From Methyloceanibacter caenitepidi (GTDB taxonomy: Bacteria > Pseudomonadota > Alphaproteobacteria > Rhizobiales > Methyloligellaceae): DNA of 64,000 nucleotides. Every line of letters begins with the position of its first letter. Within the stretch, counting starts at the first letter, position 1. Below, in pieces: positions 39,881 through 47,792 of this stretch. The stretch lies in NCBI RefSeq assembly GCF_000828475.1, contig NZ_AP014648.1, positions 124,001 through 188,000 on the forward strand. Direction: 5' to 3'. A program made the translations under genes and the position numbers. Below the pieces are notes generated by a model. That model ran no database searches, had not been told where the DNA came from, and saw only the letters and a list, made by a program, of their open reading frames with translations.

Positions 39881-40366
39881 GTGAAAAATCTGGAAGGCTT
39901 ATTCAAGCACTTTCTCCGCGACATGTACTACGCGGAGAACAAGATCCTGGACAGTCTGCCGAAGATGGCAAAGGAAGCCGATGCGGCGGATCTCCGCGAT
40001 GCGTTCAATGCGCACCACAAGGAAACCAAGACGCAAGTCGCAAATCTAGAAAAGGTCTTCAAAGCCTTGGACCTCAAGCCTCGCGGCGTAACCTGCGAAG
40101 CGATCAACGGCATTATCGAAGAGGCCAAGGAAATCATGAAGGAGTGCGAAGACCCGGATGCCCGCGACGCCGGCATGATCGCCGCCGCACAGGCCGTCGA
40201 GCACTACGAGATCACACGCTACGGCACGATGGTGGCCTGGGCGCAGCAGCTCAACATGCCGAATGAAGCAAAGCTGCTCGCGGCCAATCTCGACCAGGAG
40301 TATGCGGCCGACAAGAAGCTATCGATGCTTGCCGAGAGCGCGCTTAACAAACAGGCCGTTGCGTAA
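39881..40366 (+). CDS. DUF892 ferritin-like protein (YciE/YciF family)
   Basis: A 161-residue four-helix protein of the DUF892/YciE-YciF ferritin-like family, associated with stress in enterobacteria and rhizobia. Features: LFKHFLRDMYYAENKILDSLPKMA at the start, FNAHHKETKTQVANLEKVF, and AAQAVEHYEITRYGTMVAWA, where Glu/His residues would bind a di-iron or other metal site. Start is GTG 39881 after GGATGACG. A GGAAC-N16-TGTT promoter is upstream and a perfect hairpin follows at 40421. Confidence 0.88.
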   Translation: MKNLEGLFKHFLRDMYYAENKILDSLPKMAKEADAADLRDAFNAHHKETKTQVANLEKVFKALDLKPRGVTCEAINGIIEEAKEIMKECEDPDARDAGMIAAAQAVEHYEITRYGTMVAWAQQLNMPNEAKLLAANLDQEYAADKKLSMLAESALNKQAVA

Positions 40367-40420
40367 CGGCTGCCCAAGACTTCCGAGAGGGGCGCGTTAG
40401 CCGGGCGACGAGATGAACAG

Positions 40421-40442
40421 GCGCACCGGCAATCCGGTGCGC
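40421..40442. terminator. Perfect hairpin downstream of DUF892 gene
   Basis: GCGCACCGG (40421-40429) pairs perfectly with CCGGTGCGC (40434-40442) across a 4-nt CAAT loop. It lies 55 bp after the DUF892 stop and before the convergent gene at 40562. No T-run follows, so it may act as a barrier to exonucleases or a factor-assisted terminator. Confidence 0.5.
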
Positions 40443-40561
40443 TCGTCATCCGAGCCGCGGACGAGCCCCTCGAGGCCTTTCACCTGAAGTATCAGCGGGT
40501 GCCAGTCGATCAGGTTCTCGCTCGTGAGTGTCTTGAGGCTGTTGAGCCTCTTGCCTCGCCC

Positions 40562-40747
40562 CTACTTTCGCTCGGCGGTGCCGTGACCGGGTTTCGATCC
40601 CTCTCGCATGGAAGACTTGCTTGCACGAGAGTCCTTCAAATTCCGCAGCATTTCTTCGCTTTCTTTTTCTTCCTGGGCACGTTTCTGGCCGAGGTGGCCC
40701 TCCAGTTGCCCTTTGTTGGATTCGCCTTTGCGGGATTTCTTCGTCAT
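40562..40747 (-). CDS. Small hydrophilic charged protein
   Basis: A 61-residue Lys/Glu/Ser-rich protein (KKSRKGESNKGQLEGHLGQK, EEKESEEMLRNL) without hydrophobic segments or known domain. The start at ATG 40747 is well supported by a consensus AAGGAGG. Such short basic-acidic proteins accompany stress genes in rhizobia; the function is unknown. Confidence 0.6.
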   Translation of the reverse strand: MTKKSRKGESNKGQLEGHLGQKRAQEEKESEEMLRNLKDSRASKSSMREGSKPGHGTAERK

Positions 40748-40786
40748 GGTTCCTCCTTCCCGGCCAGAGCTCTCGGAACTAGCGCG

Positions 40787-40924
40787 CTAGAGATACGCGT
40801 TGAGCACGACGGCGGCGATGGCCGCCAAGACCAGTGAGCCCAGGAGGACCCAGATAACGCCGGAGCGTTGGCCTTGGCGCGCTTCGGTGGCGCTCTTCTC
40901 GATTTGTCTGTCGTCCTTGTGCAT
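40787..40924 (-). CDS. 45-residue single-pass membrane protein
   Basis: Starts at ATG 40924 after GGGAGAA. An N-terminal charged part (HKDDRQIEKSATEARQGQRSG) is followed by one C-terminal transmembrane helix (VIWVLLGSLVLAAIAAVVL). Longer in-frame starts exist but lack a ribosome-binding site. Function unknown; it sits between two other stress-associated small genes on the same strand and may be co-transcribed with the gene at 40562. Confidence 0.6.
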   Translation of the reverse strand: MHKDDRQIEKSATEARQGQRSGVIWVLLGSLVLAAIAAVVLNAYL

Positions 40925-41005
40925 GTCCGTTCTCCCTGGATGACTCGTTGCGCCGGCGCGGCTCTGCGCCAGTGACACTGCCTGGCCACGCCCGCCGCTC
41001 GGGCA

Positions 41006-41503
41006 TCAGCCGAAGTTGATCGTGCTTTTTCGATTTTCACCGAGGTCTGGCTTCTGACCGGTCGCGCGCGCCCTTGCGAACTCGAGTGCCGCGACTGCGG
41101 AACTCGCCGGTCCATCCCACATCTCTGCACGCGTAAGCTCCACGCGCATCACCATGAGGTTGGGATCATCGGGACCATCCCACCACGCCTCCTGCTTCTT
41201 GTTCCAAAGGCTGCGCGCACGCTTCGGGTCTCGTCCGACCGACGCACGGCCGGTCAGGCTTAGATAGGCCCTCTCGTCCGGGTGAATGAAACACAGGCAG
41301 ACACCGGAATGAGCCTTCACCTCGTCATCCTTCAGACCGCGGCGATCGGTCAGAAACCAGATGACTTCGTTATCGCGATCGGGGCGCGCCTCCATGGGAC
41401 GGGCTCGGGGACCATCGATGGCATTCGTCGTCAGCATACAGACGTTCGCCTTGCCGATGACGTCCCATACGCGGTCCATTGTAGCGTCGGCACTAGTGCT
41501 CAT
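41006..41503 (-). CDS. Pyridoxamine 5'-phosphate oxidase-family (general stress protein 26-like)
   Basis: A 165-residue split-barrel flavin-binding protein. VCMLTTNAIDGPRARPMEARPD near 20-42 and EVIWFLTDRRGLKDDEV near 46-62 follow the GSP26-like pattern, and AYLSLTGRASVGRDP and WWDGPDDPNLMVMRVEL complete the barrel. Proteins of this group bind FMN or FAD and respond to stress, but their reaction is often unknown. ATG 41503 (MSTSADATMDRVWDVIG) is taken; no strong ribosome-binding site is seen. Confidence 0.85.
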   Translation of the reverse strand: MSTSADATMDRVWDVIGKANVCMLTTNAIDGPRARPMEARPDRDNEVIWFLTDRRGLKDDEVKAHSGVCLCFIHPDERAYLSLTGRASVGRDPKRARSLWNKKQEAWWDGPDDPNLMVMRVELTRAEMWDGPASSAVAALEFARARATGQKPDLGENRKSTINFG

Positions 41504-41586
41504 GTCGCCTCATAACGATGTTGCTCGAGGGCGCGCGCGGAGCGCAGCGATGATGGCATAGCTGCGCTGCGCATATGCGCCTTGTC

Positions 41587-41880
41587 TCAATCGTCGTCAC
41601 ACTTGTACTTCCAGCGGCCGAGCAGTCCCTGCTTCCAATAGCAGTACGGAGACTGCGGTGGCCCCCAGCTTCTCGCATAGCCGGGAACCGGGCCCCAATA
41701 GCCGGGAACCCATGAGCAGCGACGTCCGATGCACTGCCACGCAGCTTTCTGGACGGTATTGGTTTGGACAGGATTGATGTTAACAGCCGAGCCGAGCGGC
41801 GCCGCTTCGACAGGCGTTGCCTGGCCCACGAGCAGTACAGCTGCAGCAAGTGCGGCACTGCATAGAAGTGTCTTTATCAT
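41587..41880 (-). CDS. Secreted cysteine-containing protein of unknown function
   Basis: About 97 residues with a clear signal peptide (IKTLLCSAALAAAVLLVGQA, cleavage near VEAA). The mature part ends in a Trp/Tyr/Gly/Pro-rich segment with four cysteines (QCIGRRCSWVPGYWGPVPG, SPYCYWKQ, YKCDDD) that may pair. ATG 41880 lies 5 bp after GGAGG; ATG 41883 is directly before it. A GGAAC-N16-TGTT promoter ends about 33 bp upstream, so export under general stress is predicted. It is divergent from the PRC-barrel gene. Confidence 0.7.
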   Translation of the reverse strand: MIKTLLCSAALAAAVLLVGQATPVEAAPLGSAVNINPVQTNTVQKAAWQCIGRRCSWVPGYWGPVPGYARSWGPPQSPYCYWKQGLLGRWKYKCDDD

Positions 41881-41912
41881 CATCGCCTCCGTGGTGGTTT
41901 CGCTGTGGTAGC

Positions 41913-41937
41913 AACACCTCGGCTGTCCACTTGTTCC
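41913..41937 (-). promoter_or_regulatory. EcfG-type general stress promoter for secreted protein gene
   Basis: On the minus strand GGAAC (41937-41933), 16 bp, TGTT (41916-41913). It faces a second such promoter at 41994-42018, giving two back-to-back stress promoters in one divergent region. Confidence 0.7.
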
Positions 41938-41993
41938 AACATCGTGGCGCGTGGTGATGCATGGGTCGCATGGGACGTCGTCACCCCTTCGAA

Positions 41994-42018
41994 GGAACAA
42001 TCGCGAACTGCTCTTGTT
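41994..42018 (+). promoter_or_regulatory. EcfG-type general stress promoter for PRC-barrel gene
   Basis: GGAAC at 41994-41998, 16 bp, TGTT at 42015-42018, about 60 bp before ATG 42078. Same spacing as the other five sites. Confidence 0.7.
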
Positions 42019-42077
42019 TACCGGACACGAAAGAACAGGCTGCGCGATCACGCGGCCGTCGTAACCAAGAGGACGAT

Positions 42078-42758
42078 ATGAAAGTCAAACTTCTCACGAC
42101 TCTCACACTGGCGCTGCCGCTTATGGCAAGCGCGTCGCCGATGGTGCTTGCCGCCTCCGACGAGCCCCAGACGAAGGCCGAAGCGCCAAAGGATGCCATG
42201 CAGTCCAAGGAAAGCGCGAAGGACACGGGCGCAACCAAGACGATGGACTCGTCGATGAAAAACAACGACAACCCCGACATGAAGACGGCCAGCAACATTG
42301 AGTATGTCACGCGCCAGCAGCCGTCGGAATGGTCCGCTCAGGCTCTTATCGGTCGCGACGTAATCAACACCGACGGCGAGGAACTCGGCGAGATCAACAA
42401 CGTGATCATCGACGAGAGCGGCAAGGTCGTGGCTGTAACAGTCGGCGTCGGCGGCTTCCTCGGTCTAGGCGAGAAGGACGTTGGGGTTCCGTTCGATGCA
42501 CTGAAATTCGAGACGGGCACGCAGTCCACTGAGACAACGCAGGACAGCGACACCGCCGATCAGGAAAAAGCGGCTGACGAGCAGTCCTCCGGTGAGACCG
42601 GAAATGCGTTATCGGATCGGTTCGAGCGCGAACATCCCGACACGAAAGTCGTGCTCGACGCCACGCGCAGCCAACTCAAGAGCGCTCCCGAGTTCCTGTG
42701 GCTAGATGAGCAGGCCGACAAGCGGGCCGAAGCCGAGGGCACGACGACCGCACAGTAG
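42078..42758 (+). CDS. Exported PRC-barrel domain protein
   Basis: About 226 residues. A signal peptide (KVKLLTTLTLALPLMASASP, cleavage near VLAA) is followed by a Lys/Asp/Ser-rich linker. A PRC-barrel lies near 85-150 (WSAQALIGRDVINTDGEELG, EINNVIIDESGKVVAV, GVPFDALKF). The tail is acidic and rich in Thr, Ser, Glu and Gln. PRC-barrels bind partners or ligands at the membrane or ribosome; periplasmic versions are common in rhizobial stress regulons. The start at ATG 42078 follows AGAGGACG. A stress promoter is upstream and a long hairpin terminator downstream. Confidence 0.82.
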   Translation: MKVKLLTTLTLALPLMASASPMVLAASDEPQTKAEAPKDAMQSKESAKDTGATKTMDSSMKNNDNPDMKTASNIEYVTRQQPSEWSAQALIGRDVINTDGEELGEINNVIIDESGKVVAVTVGVGGFLGLGEKDVGVPFDALKFETGTQSTETTQDSDTADQEKAADEQSSGETGNALSDRFEREHPDTKVVLDATRSQLKSAPEFLWLDEQADKRAEAEGTTTAQ

Positions 42759-42791
42759 TCCGGCGCCTAACAGGCCCTAGTGCGCCGCAGC

Positions 42792-42831
42792 AAGGCTCCC
42801 GCGTAGTGGGTTGAACCATGCGCGGGAGCTT
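42792..42831. terminator. Long hairpin between convergent genes, likely bidirectional terminator
   Basis: GCTCCCGCG (42795-42803) and CGCGGGAGC (42821-42829) pair perfectly; the flanking AAG and CTT extend the stem with one bulged G. It lies 36 bp after the PRC-barrel gene and 8 bp before the end of the convergent secreted-protein gene, so it can serve both. Confidence 0.6.
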
Positions 42832-42836
42832 CGTCC

Positions 42837-43184
42837 CTATTCGTTCAATGGACAGTTCTTTATGGGCACCGTCATGCTCCGACCTTCCGAGTAGAGCAGC
42901 ACGGAACAGCGGTGCGGGATCCGGGACTGGCGGAAAACGAAGCGCCCCACGCGATTGCTGCGCGTCGCGAGAACCCGATCCAATGACACGAACTGCATCG
43001 GCTCGGCGGTCTTTCCGCGAACAATTACCAAGCCACCATCATAGCGTGCCTTCGCTGAGACGACCTCGGCGTAACCGGTGTCCAGCGCGCCGAGAAAAGC
43101 GGCGATAGCGGCAAGCCCAGCGAGCGCTATCCGTCGGGGCTTAAGCGTCAATGACTCGGAACAAAAGGGAATTTTGAACGTCAT
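42837..43184 (-). CDS. Exported hypothetical protein
   Basis: A 115-residue protein with an N-terminal hydrophobic export signal (IALAGLAAIAAFLGALDTGYA, about residues 19-39) preceded by basic residues. The mature part (about 75 residues) contains EVVSAKARYDGGLVIVRGK and two cysteines (HRCSVLLY and IKNCPLNE). ATG 43184 has a strong AAAGGAGG ribosome-binding site. No family is recognised; it looks like a small periplasmic beta-rich protein. Confidence 0.65.
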   Translation of the reverse strand: MTFKIPFCSESLTLKPRRIALAGLAAIAAFLGALDTGYAEVVSAKARYDGGLVIVRGKTAEPMQFVSLDRVLATRSNRVGRFVFRQSRIPHRCSVLLYSEGRSMTVPIKNCPLNE

Positions 43185-43350
43185 AGGTCACCTCCTTTGA
43201 GCGTCTGGACGATATCGTCGCGGCGTAGTCGCGTTTCAGGCAACGACTGAGGGAAGGTTGGCGATCCGGCGTGACTTAGAACTCGCAAGCGACATTTCCT
43301 CCGAGCGTGCGCCATTGTTAGTGACATCGCGCCCACACCGAAAGTAGGGC

Positions 43351-43539
43351 CTACGAGCCGGAGGCGTGCTGGGGCTTGCCGCGTCGCGGTGTCGAGGCCA
43401 TCTCTTCCAGTTCCTTCTCACTCATCGAGTCGTACATGCTTTTCGAAGCGCCTTTGAGCGAGCTCACTTTCTGCTCTCCACGCTTAGCCGCGAGGGCTGC
43501 GCCTGCGGCGTTCTGCTGCGCTTTGGATGTTGCTGGCAT
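43351..43539 (-). CDS. DUF3008-family small stress protein (paralog 2)
   Basis: A 62-residue paralog of the protein at 33697-33885; the two differ mainly near the C-terminus and at a few central positions. It shares MPATSKAQQ-AAGAALAAKRGE and SMYDSMSEKELEEMA. ATG 43539 follows GGAGG. The promoter also has the same GGAAC-N16-TGTT form and the same distance to the start, so gene and promoter were duplicated together or kept under the same selection. It is divergent from the ECF sigma operon. Confidence 0.85.
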   Translation of the reverse strand: MPATSKAQQNAAGAALAAKRGEQKVSSLKGASKSMYDSMSEKELEEMASTPRRGKPQHASGS

Positions 43540-43571
43540 GGGAACCTCCGGGATCGTTATACTACGGCACC

Positions 43572-43596
43572 AACACCTCCGGCACCGCGGTGTTCC
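43572..43596 (-). promoter_or_regulatory. EcfG-type general stress promoter for DUF3008 paralog 2
   Basis: On the minus strand GGAAC (43596-43592), 16 bp, TGTT (43575-43572), with about 26 bp of leader before ATG 43539. Confidence 0.7.
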
Positions 43597-43696
43597 CGAC
43601 GGCGCGACGGCTCCTATTGTCCAGCTTGAGCCTGTGTGCGGACCTTGATGCCGGAGAGCTTTTGGTCCGCTAAGCACTAAAAGCAGGCACGACGGG

Positions 43697-43726
43697 TGAT
43701 CCGCAGGACCCTTTGCGTCGTATAAT
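43697..43726 (+). promoter_or_regulatory. Autoregulatory ECF (ChrR-type sigma) promoter
   Basis: TGATCC at 43697-43702, an 18-bp spacer, then TATAAT at 43721-43726, 39 bp before the sigma gene ATG. Rhodobacter sigma-E, the partner of ChrR, uses a TGATCC-type -35 element with 18-bp spacing. The same arrangement precedes the lipid operon at 49676-49705. Confidence 0.7.
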
Positions 43727-43765
43727 GGGCTCGAAGCAACGACAGGACCTGGCGGCTTCCGAAGG

Positions 43766-44347
43766 ATGAATGCGGCCCAACCATTGGTATCTTGCCCGGA
43801 AGACAATCTGGACGATCGAGCGCTCGTCGCGCGCGTGGCACGGCATCGCGATCGTGAGGCGTTTCAGCGCTTATTTTTGCATTTCGGGCCGAGAATCAAG
43901 GGATTGATGATCCGGAGCGGCAGCGACGCCGATACGGCGGAAGATCTGGCTCAAGAGGTGATGCTGACCCTGTGGCGCAAGGCCGGCCTGTACGCGCCGG
44001 AGAGAGGCACGGTGAGTGCATGGGTTTTCACCATCGCCCGCAATGTCCGGATCGACCGGCTGCGCCGGCAGTCATCCCGGCCCTATGAGGACATCGCGGA
44101 CCTCCAACTGGAGGCGCCGGGCGCAAGCGGCGAAGAGGAAACGGAAATGCGGCAGCGCGAGAGGCTGGTGGGACAGGCTCTTGCCGATCTGCCGGCGGAA
44201 CAACGCCGTGTGGTGGAACTGTCGTTTGTCGAGGACATGCCGCAGGCGGAAATCGCGACGGCGCTCGGCCTGCCGCTTGGAACGGTGAAGTCCCGCATGC
44301 GCCTTGCCTACGCGAAGCTGCGGGAACGCTTGGAGACTGTGAAATGA
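43766..44347 (+). CDS. rpoE: ECF RNA polymerase sigma factor, ChrR-controlled type
   Basis: A 193-residue ECF sigma factor. Region 2 (about 28-95: AFQRLFLHFGPRIKGLM, AEDLAQEVMLTLWRKA, RGTVSAWVFTIARNVRIDRLRR) and region 4 (about 135-190: LADLPAEQRRVVELSFVEDM and LGLPLGTVKSRMRLAYAKLRE) are both complete. The gene overlaps the next, a ChrR-type anti-sigma, as ATGA, which places it in the group that answers singlet oxygen or peroxides in Rhodobacter and Caulobacter. It probably reads the TGATCC-N18-TA promoters seen before itself and before the DUF2177-FAD-DUF1365-cfa operon. Confidence 0.9.
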   Translation: MNAAQPLVSCPEDNLDDRALVARVARHRDREAFQRLFLHFGPRIKGLMIRSGSDADTAEDLAQEVMLTLWRKAGLYAPERGTVSAWVFTIARNVRIDRLRRQSSRPYEDIADLQLEAPGASGEEETEMRQRERLVGQALADLPAEQRRVVELSFVEDMPQAEIATALGLPLGTVKSRMRLAYAKLRERLETVK

Positions 44348-45006
44348 CGATTGTCCATCATCCTGACAACGCAACTTTGGTGAGCTACGCCGCAGGCAGT
44401 CTCGATGAGGGGTTTGCAACCTTGGTCGCGGCCCATATCGCCTCATGTGACGCCTGCCGTGCCGCGCTCAACGAGATCGAAGTTGTTGGCGGCGCGTTGC
44501 TTGATACTGTCGAGGCGTCGCCCATGAGCCCTTCTTCGCTCGATAGAACCCTCAGTCTTCTCGACGAGCACGCCGACGCGCCGGCTGAGCGCGTAGAACC
44601 TCGTGCGAAGGATACCCCGCCGGGCGTCCCAAGACCGCTTGCCCGGCTGCTCAAAGGCGGCCTCGATGATATTGCTTGGAAGACAGTCGCCCCGGGTGTC
44701 GCCAAGCATGTCCTTCCCGCCTCCAAGACCGCGCGCAGCAGGCTAACCCTGTTGCGGATCGCTCCCGGCACCAAGATTCCGGACCACGGCCATGGCGGGA
44801 TGGAATTGACTCTCGTTCTCGAGGGTTCCTACCGCGACGTTTTTGGACGGTTCGGACCGGGCGACATCGCCGATCTCGACGAGCACGCGGAGCATCAGCC
44901 CGTGGTGGACTCGCCGGAGGCCTGCATCTGCCTCGTGGCCACGGAAGCGCCGACGCGCTTCAAAGGCTTTTTCGGCCGCCTGCTGCAGCCCATTGTGGGG
45001 ATTTAG
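44344..45006 (+). CDS. chrR: ChrR-type zinc-binding cupin anti-sigma factor
   Basis: Binds and inhibits the upstream sigma factor and is released or degraded under singlet oxygen. The 220 residues have an N-terminal zinc anti-sigma domain (H6 in HHPD, H31, C35, C38 in HIASCDAC) and a C-terminal cupin (about 110-205: IPDHGHGGMELTLVLEGSY, GPGDIADLDEHAEHQPVV) with His/Glu metal ligands. It is the full two-domain ChrR form. It overlaps the sigma gene by ATGA and is followed directly by an SDR gene. Confidence 0.92.
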   Translation: MTIVHHPDNATLVSYAAGSLDEGFATLVAAHIASCDACRAALNEIEVVGGALLDTVEASPMSPSSLDRTLSLLDEHADAPAERVEPRAKDTPPGVPRPLARLLKGGLDDIAWKTVAPGVAKHVLPASKTARSRLTLLRIAPGTKIPDHGHGGMELTLVLEGSYRDVFGRFGPGDIADLDEHAEHQPVVDSPEACICLVATEAPTRFKGFFGRLLQPIVGI

Positions 45007-45774
45007 GTGACCGGCACGCCGGCGCTTCCCTGGCGCACCGCCTGGATTGTCGGCGCGAGCTCCGGTCTTGGTGCCGCGCTTGCGAAGCTTCTCGACGGCC
45101 GCGTCGGGACGGTTGCCATCTCTGCGCGCTCGGCCGATAGCCTCAGCGCAATGCAGGCGGAGTCCAAAACCCTCGTCGCCTACCCTCTCGACGTTACCGA
45201 CGCGGATGCCGTGGCACGCTGCTACCGTGACATCGAGAAAAAGGCCGGCGGCGTCGATCTCGTGGTTCTGTCCGCCGGCACGTGGGACGTGGTTGAACCG
45301 CCCGAGATCGATCCCGCAGTGTTCAAGAAGTCCATGGACGTCAACTTCATGGGAGTCGTGAATGTTCTCGCGCAAGCCGTACCCGGCATGATGCGCCGCG
45401 AGGCAGGACAGATAGCGATCATCTCATCCGTCGCAGGCTATCGTGGGCTGCCAAAGGCCGCCGCCTATGGACCGACAAAGGCAGCGCTGATCAACCTCGC
45501 AGAGTCACTGCATCCGGAGCTAGCCGCGAAAGGTGTGACCTTGTCGATCGTCAATCCTGGATTCGTCGATACGCCTATGACCGCCGTAAACGACTTCCCG
45601 ATGCCATTCCTAATGCCGGTGGACGACGCGGCGCAAAGGCTGCTGCAAGGCCTCGAGCGCAAGGCGTACGAGATTACCTTCCCTCGCCGCTTCACATGGG
45701 CGATGAAGGCCCTGCGCCTCTTGCCGAATGCCGTCTATTTCTGGATCGTCCGAACCTTCGTGCTCCGCCCGTAA
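45007..45774 (+). CDS. Short-chain dehydrogenase/reductase
   Basis: A 255-residue classical SDR. It has the cofactor motif GASSGLG at 16-22, LDVTD near 61, NFMG near 113, catalytic Ser140/141 in IISSVAG, and YxxxK at Y154-K158. The GTG at 45007 abuts the chrR stop, so it belongs to the sigma operon. SDR genes are often linked to ChrR-type regulons; the substrate may be a lipid or a product of the facing operon. The C-terminus has a hydrophobic stretch (NAVYFWIVRTFVL) that may touch the membrane. Confidence 0.88.
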   Translation: MTGTPALPWRTAWIVGASSGLGAALAKLLDGRVGTVAISARSADSLSAMQAESKTLVAYPLDVTDADAVARCYRDIEKKAGGVDLVVLSAGTWDVVEPPEIDPAVFKKSMDVNFMGVVNVLAQAVPGMMRREAGQIAIISSVAGYRGLPKAAAYGPTKAALINLAESLHPELAAKGVTLSIVNPGFVDTPMTAVNDFPMPFLMPVDDAAQRLLQGLERKAYEITFPRRFTWAMKALRLLPNAVYFWIVRTFVLRP

Positions 45775-45783
45775 GAGGCGACC

Positions 45784-47007
45784 TCAGTCTCGTGTCAGGC
45801 GGTACAGCCCCACATCGATGGATCCCTCGAGGAAGCCGGCCTCGCAATACGCGAGGTAATAGCGCCATTTGCGGCGGAACCGTTCGTCAAAGCCGAGCCG
45901 CTCGATTTCGGGCCAGGCCGCCTCGAACCGCGCGCGCCATTCGAAAAGCGTGCGCGCATAGGACGGACCGAACGCGAGGACCGGCTCATAGCGGAAGCCG
46001 GCGGCACGCGCCTGATCGGCGAGGATGGTCTTGGTCGGCAGCATGCCGCCGGGAAAGATGTACCGTTGGATGAAGTCAGGCTGGTTCCGATAGACCTCGA
46101 AATGCTCCTCGCCGATGGTGATCGCTTGAAGCGTGGCGACACCTCCCGGCCTGAGGCGATCCCGCAGCGTCCGAAAATAGTGCGGCCAGTTCTGCTCGCC
46201 GACGGCCTCGATCATCTCGACCGAGACGACCCGGTCGTACTGACCGGTCGTGTCGCGATAGTCTTCCAGGTCGAAACGCACCAGATCGTCGAGCCCTTCG
46301 AGTTTGGCGCGGGCCCGCGCGCGGGCCAATTGCTCATGAGATAAGGTGATGCCGCGCACCGAGACGCCCCGATCGCGAGCAGCTGCAAGCGCCAAGGCGC
46401 CCCAGCCAGAGCCGATCTCCAGCATGCTCATGCCGGGCTCTAGGTCTAGCGAGTCCAGGATAGCGTCGAGCTTAGCCTCTTGCGCGGCCTCCAGCGTCGT
46501 GGTGCCGTCTTCGTACAGCGCGCTCGAGTACAGCATTTGATCGTCGAGCCAGGTCTTGAAGAACGCATTGCCGAGGTCGTAGTGCTCGGTGATGTTGCGG
46601 CGGCTTCCCTGCCGCGTGTTGCGGCGCTGGAAGTGACCGATCCGGTCCAGGACGCTCGTGCTGAACAGCGAACGCCCCGAATCGTTGAGCGCCGCCTGGT
46701 TACGCAGCACAAACCGGAACAAGCCTACGAGATCGGAACAGTCGATGTCGCCGTCCATGTACGACTCGGCGAAACCAAGCGCGCCCCGACGAAACGACTT
46801 TCTCAGGACTCGGTAGTTCTTGAGCGTCAGAACGGCATCATGCGGACGTTCGTTGCCGAACCGCACGCGCTGACCGTTCGGCAGCACGATCGAGAGCGAA
46901 CCGATGGGCTGCCACGTCAGCAAGCGCTCGCCGATGCTAACGACGAGGCGGGTCAAAAGGTCGAGCGCCAAAGGCGCCCGGGCGGCGGCAATCGAACTCT
47001 CCGTCAT
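45784..47007 (-). CDS. cfa: Cyclopropane-fatty-acid-synthase family SAM methyltransferase
   Basis: Methylates double bonds of membrane lipid acyl chains using SAM. The 407 residues have the usual N-terminal lipid-binding region (GERLLTWQPIGSLSIVLPNG, FAESYMDGDIDCSDL) and a Rossmann core with HYDLGNAFF, LEIGSGWGALALAAA and GITLSHEQ, followed by VEMIEAVG and YIFPGGMLP. ATG 47007 overlaps the DUF1365 stop as ATGA; the longer frame is not needed. In Rhodobacter a related sigma-E-controlled family member takes part in making methylated furan fatty acids, so this enzyme could be either a true Cfa or such a paralog. Confidence 0.88.
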   Translation of the reverse strand: MTESSIAAARAPLALDLLTRLVVSIGERLLTWQPIGSLSIVLPNGQRVRFGNERPHDAVLTLKNYRVLRKSFRRGALGFAESYMDGDIDCSDLVGLFRFVLRNQAALNDSGRSLFSTSVLDRIGHFQRRNTRQGSRRNITEHYDLGNAFFKTWLDDQMLYSSALYEDGTTTLEAAQEAKLDAILDSLDLEPGMSMLEIGSGWGALALAAARDRGVSVRGITLSHEQLARARARAKLEGLDDLVRFDLEDYRDTTGQYDRVVSVEMIEAVGEQNWPHYFRTLRDRLRPGGVATLQAITIGEEHFEVYRNQPDFIQRYIFPGGMLPTKTILADQARAAGFRYEPVLAFGPSYARTLFEWRARFEAAWPEIERLGFDERFRRKWRYYLAYCEAGFLEGSIDVGLYRLTRD

Positions 47008-47792
47008 TGCTCTCCGCGCCCTCCTGGAGTTGGCGAATAATCGATTGCGGATCCGGCGCGTTGTGGCCGCTCCACGAGGCGCAAGCCCTTGAGCCAAAGC
47101 TTGAACGCTTCGTAGTGAATGGCCGCAATGACCTTAACCGAAAGCCAGCCTGTTCGCGCCAAGGCGGCCGCCAGCGACGCGTCGGTCAGCGTCGTACGCT
47201 CGCCACGGAAGAAGGCCTTCAGCAGCGGCCCCTCCTCGGTGTGAAGCGCAATGCCGATCGTGATCTCGTCCTCAAGCGGGGTGACGTGGAAACTGTACCG
47301 CCCGTCGACGCTGTTGAAAGGCGAGACGTAGAACGTCTTTCCGCAGCTTTGATGCAGTGTTTCACCGCTGCCGCCCGGTTGTGCCGGCACCACATAGGTC
47401 TGCCGCTCGCCGAACGTGTTGTTCACCTCGTAGACGATGAGCGCAGGGGTGCCGCACGCCTTCAAGCCGAAATAAACCGTCACCGGATTGAAGCCATAGC
47501 CCAGCACGCGCGGATAGCAGAGCATCAAGAAACGTTCGATCCCCGTCACACCGCTCTGATCCGCAATGCCCCGCAGATACGCGGCAATTGCCGTGCCGTC
47601 ACCATGGTCGGCGTCTCGGATGCTGCAAACATTGAATCGGTTGTAGGAGAAAAGCCGCAAACGCCGATCTAGATCGGGAAGCTCATCACAATCGATCAGA
47701 AGAGAAAAGACATGATAACGCAGCGCATGCTGTACCGGACGCACGCGCTTGTGCACCACGACACCGTTGTAAAGCGCCGATGCGGACATCAT
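47004..47792 (-). CDS. DUF1365 family protein
   Basis: A 262-residue member of DUF1365, almost always found next to an FAD oxidoreductase and a Cfa-like gene. Recognised from SALYNGVVVHKRVRPVQHAL, YHVFSLLIDCDELPDLDRRL, LCYPRVLGYGFNPVTVYFG and VYEVNNTFGERQTYV. The function is not established; a role in modifying or handling lipid acyl chains is generally proposed from context. ATG 47792 overlaps the FAD gene TGA as ATGA; a second ATG follows directly. Confidence 0.88.
   Translation of the reverse strand: MMSASALYNGVVVHKRVRPVQHALRYHVFSLLIDCDELPDLDRRLRLFSYNRFNVCSIRDADHGDGTAIAAYLRGIADQSGVTGIERFLMLCYPRVLGYGFNPVTVYFGLKACGTPALIVYEVNNTFGERQTYVVPAQPGGSGETLHQSCGKTFYVSPFNSVDGRYSFHVTPLEDEITIGIALHTEEGPLLKAFFRGERTTLTDASLAAALARTGWLSVKVIAAIHYEAFKLWLKGLRLVERPQRAGSAIDYSPTPGGRGEQ

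Noticed and set aside
43721..43726. TATAAT as a housekeeping sigma-70 promoter for the ECF sigma gene
   Set aside because: No TTGACA-like -35 box at 17 bp; the TGATCC at 18 bp and the twin site at 49.7 kb make an ECF promoter more likely, though dual use cannot be excluded.
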